Made by a program: the position numbers and the translations under genes. Of a stretch of DNA of 64,000 bases, positions 61,280-64,000 are shown in pieces (within the stretch, counting starts at the first letter, position 1; each line of letters begins with the position of its first letter). The notes under the pieces are model-generated. The model did no database searches. It was not told where the DNA came from and saw nothing but the letters and a program-made list of their open reading frames with translations. This DNA is from Chitinophagaceae bacterium. Its GTDB lineage: Bacteria; Bacteroidota; Bacteroidia; Chitinophagales; Chitinophagaceae. The stretch spans positions 1 to 64,000 of the forward strand of contig SAIW01000012.1 in NCBI GenBank assembly GCA_004028795.1, written 5' to 3'.

Positions 61280-62548
61280 ATGAAGTTTTTTTTCGCATGT
61301 GCTTTTTTGGGTGTTTTATTTTCTTTTACGCTGGCATTTATTAATAAACATCAAAAGAAAGCGAATAAATTACTCTCAGTTTGCTTGTTAAGCATTGCTG
61401 CATATGTATTTCATTTAGCCTCTATAAATGCACATTTGTATTACAAGTTTCCAGCCATTTATGCTGTATTGCTTCCCTTTCAATACTTAATTGTACCAAC
61501 TGCTTATTTGTATGTAAGGTGTTTTTTAAAAGGTAATGTAAGCTTTAGAAGAAGAGATTGGGTACATTTTATACCATTTATCTTAAGCATTTTATTGTAT
61601 TTAAAATACTATTTTACAACTAATGAAAACAAGCTTATAGCTATAGATGCAGCTGATAATAACTTTTCATTTCACTTTGCAGAAACAGATATGTTATTGC
61701 CTGTTAATTTATTAGTAGTAATAAAAATAACGCTCGCATTTACTTATCTTTTTTTTCAATGGAAATTAATTAAAGAATGGTTGATTGAAATTATAACAGC
61801 ACCCAATATTTATAAAGATATTTTTAGCTGGTTAAAAGCTTTTACTGTTCTTATTTCATTGTTTATAGCCTGCTATGCTTTCGCCAACCTGGTTGCTTGT
61901 TATGCAAAATCAACTTCAATTAATGCTGTAATTCTTACTACTGAATATGGCTTATGCTTTTCTTTTTTTGCTATCTTATTAAATCTATTTTTTCATCCGA
62001 AAATTTTGTTTGGAATGATGGGAAATATTGTTTTTTATGCTCTTAATAAAAAACAAGGACAAATAACAAATAAGGAGCAGGTGATTCGCTTAGAGGAATT
62101 AGTTCCATCTAAACAAATGGCAGAAGAATTAATTGCTGAAGAAATAGAAGGGGAGGAGCCTGAAGATGACAGCAAAGTTTTTTCCCTGACTCCTGAAAAA
62201 GTTACTGAATACAAGCAAAAATTGGAGAATTTGATGACGGAACAAAAGGCATTTTTAATTCATGGATGCAACCTGAAGGATGTAGCCCTTGCTCTCGCCA
62301 TGCCCCGTCATCATTTATCAATAATCATTAATTCTGAATACAGGGTGAATTTTAATGACTTCATTAATAAATACCGGGTTGAATTTCTGAAAGAAAAAAT
62401 GCTTGAACCTGAAAGTCAACAACTAACCTTAGATGGGTTAGCAAAAGAAGCAGGTTTTAGTTCCAGAGCTACTTTTTTCAGAGCATTTACCAAATTTACC
62501 GGCGAAACTCCTTCCGATTTTCTCAAAAAAGCTTCAAAATCAGCCTGA
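61280..62548 (+). CDS. Membrane-anchored AraC family regulator
   Basis: The 422 residues have an N-terminal half with about seven membrane helices (3-22, 32-50, 57-82, 93-112, 140-160, 185-210, 215-240). A charged linker rich in Glu (IAEEIEGEEPEDDSK) follows. The C-terminus is an HTH_18 domain with LKDVALALAMPRHHLSIIIN and LAKEAGFSSRATFFRAFTKFTGETPSDFL. Such 7-TM/AraC proteins are common in Bacteroidota; the N-terminal part is thought to sense a small molecule or membrane state. The target genes are unknown, perhaps the permease before it. Confidence 0.9.
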   Translation: MKFFFACAFLGVLFSFTLAFINKHQKKANKLLSVCLLSIAAYVFHLASINAHLYYKFPAIYAVLLPFQYLIVPTAYLYVRCFLKGNVSFRRRDWVHFIPFILSILLYLKYYFTTNENKLIAIDAADNNFSFHFAETDMLLPVNLLVVIKITLAFTYLFFQWKLIKEWLIEIITAPNIYKDIFSWLKAFTVLISLFIACYAFANLVACYAKSTSINAVILTTEYGLCFSFFAILLNLFFHPKILFGMMGNIVFYALNKKQGQITNKEQVIRLEELVPSKQMAEELIAEEIEGEEPEDDSKVFSLTPEKVTEYKQKLENLMTEQKAFLIHGCNLKDVALALAMPRHHLSIIINSEYRVNFNDFINKYRVEFLKEKMLEPESQQLTLDGLAKEAGFSSRATFFRAFTKFTGETPSDFLKKASKSA

Positions 62549-62723
62549 AAAAGGGATTTGGTGTTTCATTTTATAAAATGAAACATACCTGACCTGCTAA
62601 AATTTCGTTATTGAAAGTAGAAAAATGAATTTTACATTACCAATATCGAAATTTAATTAGTTCTGCAAAAAGAATTTAAATTAAAATAATCCACAAATAG
62701 CTTAAAAATTGAGCATATTTTGG

Positions 62724-62731
62724 TAAGTTTG
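62724..62731 (+). promoter_or_regulatory. Possible -7 element upstream of the surface adhesin gene
   Basis: TAAGTTTG matches TAnnTTTG and lies 61 bases before the adhesin ATG. No good -33 TTG is found at 17-19 bases upstream, so the call is weak. The 244-base gap otherwise shows nothing recognisable. Confidence 0.35.
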
Positions 62732-62792
62732 AGAACTATTTAAAGACCGCTTAAAATCCATTATCCCATTACAAAAGCCAATAATTGTACTA

Positions 62793-64000
62793 ATGGGACA
62801 AAAACTTCTACAAAAAGTATTTTTATTTTCATTACTTCTTGTTTTTACATGTACTGTAAAAGCACAAAGTCCTACATCTTCAGCTCAAGGATTCAATATC
62901 TTCCTGAAAAACGGAGCTAAACTGGCAACCAACGAAACAGAAGGGCCAATTGCTTTAGGTGGCGATTTGGAAGTTGCAGGTAATTATCAGGTAAACATTC
63001 ATAATAACGGAACGTTTGCAGTAGGCAATATTCCTATTGGTTTATTTGTTGGCGGTAAGGTAATTTTAACATCAGGAAGTTTACAGGTTAACAGTGGTCG
63101 TTATGTAAAAATCGGTAACTGTGCTTCATCAAATATTAAAGTTTGGTACAGAGATAATAACAATGCTGCATCAAACATTTATGTAACCACTTCCGGTGGT
63201 TCTTATGCTTCAACACCAAATGTCAATATTAACTCAAATGCTACAACATGGGGTACTCCGGAAGTAAGTGCATCTAACAAACCGGTTTGCGATGCCAACA
63301 CTTCTACATATTTAGATTTCAATGCAGCATTTAATACTTTTCAAAGTAATGCAACCAGCATGGCTGCCTGTTCTGCAATCGGAATAGATTTAACCAATCC
63401 AAACGGTAATGTGCATGGAACAACAATCAGTTCTGTTTTAACAGGAGGCCAATTTAAAATTAATTTAAGTAGCGGAACGAATGTGTTGAATTGTACTGGT
63501 ACAGAATTAAATAGTGTTACTAACGGAGTTACTTTCAATACACAACCGGATGCTTCTCATGTTTTGGTGATTAACGTGAATGCTTCAGGAAGTTTTACAT
63601 GGAATGTTTGGAATCAGGCCGGTATCGGTGGAAACAATTCGCCTTACATTATTTATAATTTCTACAATTGCACTTCATTAAATATTGCAGGCAACAGTAC
63701 TATTGAAGGAACTGTTTTTGCACCTTATGCAGACATAACAAAAACAGTCAATCAATCAAATATTGAAGGTCAGGTAATAGGGTTATCATTTTATCAAAAT
63801 GGTGGCGAAGTTCATTATTATCCATTTACACCAGCTGTTACAGGATGCGGAAGTGGCTGTACAACGGCACCAACTGTTGCAGATATAACCGGCAATACAA
63901 CAGTTTGTAAAAACTCAACAATAACTTTATCTAATACAACTGCAGGTGGAACGTGGAGTTCTTCTAACACAAGCGTAGCAACAGTTTCAAGCAATGGTGT
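62793..64000 (+). CDS. N-terminal part of a large surface adhesin: choice-of-anchor A domain, then Ig-like repeats (runs off the window)
   Basis: The frame is open for 402 codons to the edge. It starts with a signal peptide (MGQKLLQKVFLFSLLLVFTCTVKAQ). Residues about 36-345 fit the choice-of-anchor A domain: GFNIFLKNGAKLATNETEG, PIALGGDLEVAGNYQVNIHN, VGGKVILTSGSLQVN, LNIAGNSTIEGTVFAPYADI and IEGQVIGLSFYQNGGEVHY. After a GCGSGCTTAPTVADITGN linker an Ig-like or Big2 repeat begins with GTWSSSNTSVATVSSNG. Proteins of this build in Bacteroidota are often very long and end in a type IX secretion signal, which cannot be checked here. It follows the AraC gene by 244 bases. Confidence 0.85.
   Translation, partial: MGQKLLQKVFLFSLLLVFTCTVKAQSPTSSAQGFNIFLKNGAKLATNETEGPIALGGDLEVAGNYQVNIHNNGTFAVGNIPIGLFVGGKVILTSGSLQVNSGRYVKIGNCASSNIKVWYRDNNNAASNIYVTTSGGSYASTPNVNINSNATTWGTPEVSASNKPVCDANTSTYLDFNAAFNTFQSNATSMAACSAIGIDLTNPNGNVHGTTISSVLTGGQFKINLSSGTNVLNCTGTELNSVTNGVTFNTQPDASHVLVINVNASGSFTWNVWNQAGIGGNNSPYIIYNFYNCTSLNIAGNSTIEGTVFAPYADITKTVNQSNIEGQVIGLSFYQNGGEVHYYPFTPAVTGCGSGCTTAPTVADITGNTTVCKNSTITLSNTTAGGTWSSSNTSVATVSSNG

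Noticed and set aside
1-64000. Genomic island, prophage or defence locus
   Set aside because: No integrase, transposase, phage, toxin-antitoxin, restriction or CRISPR gene was found, the two tRNA genes show no flanking duplications, and gene content is core throughout.

Overview
The window is one stretch of an AT-rich chromosome from a member of the Bacteroidota, most likely the order Chitinophagales (family Chitinophagaceae or close kin). The reasons are: two TonB-dependent receptors; a PorW/SprE-type TPR protein of the type IX secretion system; the block L28, L33, DUF4295 protein, FtsY; Bacteroidota-style promoters of the form TTG-N17-19-TAnnTTTG; an oversized signal peptidase I; and almost no Shine-Dalgarno sequences. 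No transposase, integrase, phage gene, rRNA or CRISPR array was seen. Nearly all of it is core genome with short intergenic gaps.

Layout. 1-7200: an edge fragment, the tRNA hydroxylase TrhO, a TonB-dependent receptor, a lipoprotein, an orphan PAS histidine kinase and a divergent AraC regulator. 7476-11600: tRNA-Asp, accA, dapA, pcm and two small stress or resistance-type proteins. 11600-18660: class A penicillin-binding protein and PorW/SprE on the minus strand, then a divergent run of a small membrane protein, an AtpZ-like and an AtpI-like protein and a SprT-like metalloprotein. 18766-31714: a lipoprotein, sucC, a YceI protein, a second TonB receptor, a DUF4846 lipoprotein, a sigma-54-type response regulator, lepB, cdd, glnS and tilS. 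31800-40798: an eleven-gene minus-strand run with rhomboid protease, rlmH, a complete GDP-heptose gene set (gmhB, hddC, gmhA, hddA), two glycosyltransferases, a DUF4199 protein and a dihydroorotase homologue that has lost its metal ligands. 40872-48022: tRNA-Pro, an esterase, an RluA-type pseudouridine synthase, ribF, purM, ftsE, a GNAT, a Nudix hydrolase and rlmB. 48258-55441: a decayed small membrane gene, a beta-barrel protein, a sterol-desaturase-type hydroxylase, an HTH regulator, an HMG-CoA-lyase-like enzyme, a GSCFA protein, miaE and rocD. 55711-64000: ribosomal proteins, ftsY, two small exported proteins, a polyprenyl synthase, an amino acid permease, a membrane-anchored AraC regulator and the beginning of a large surface adhesin that runs off the edge.

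The most unusual feature is the density of short dispersed repeats. Family A is a cruciform-forming palindrome (4 copies). Family B has a core of TGCGTCGCACACTTGTACT (6 copies). Other micro-repeats occur in intergenic DNA and, remarkably, in frame inside conserved enzymes: ribF, purM, tilS, a GT4 glycosyltransferase and the HMG-CoA-lyase-like gene all carry repeat-derived peptides at positions that look like variable loops, and three or four share an NS[KQ][FL] peptide core. The esterase at 41122 seems to take its signal peptide from such a repeat. I did not find a clearly novel multi-gene system. The repeat invasion of coding sequence is the best candidate for something little described.
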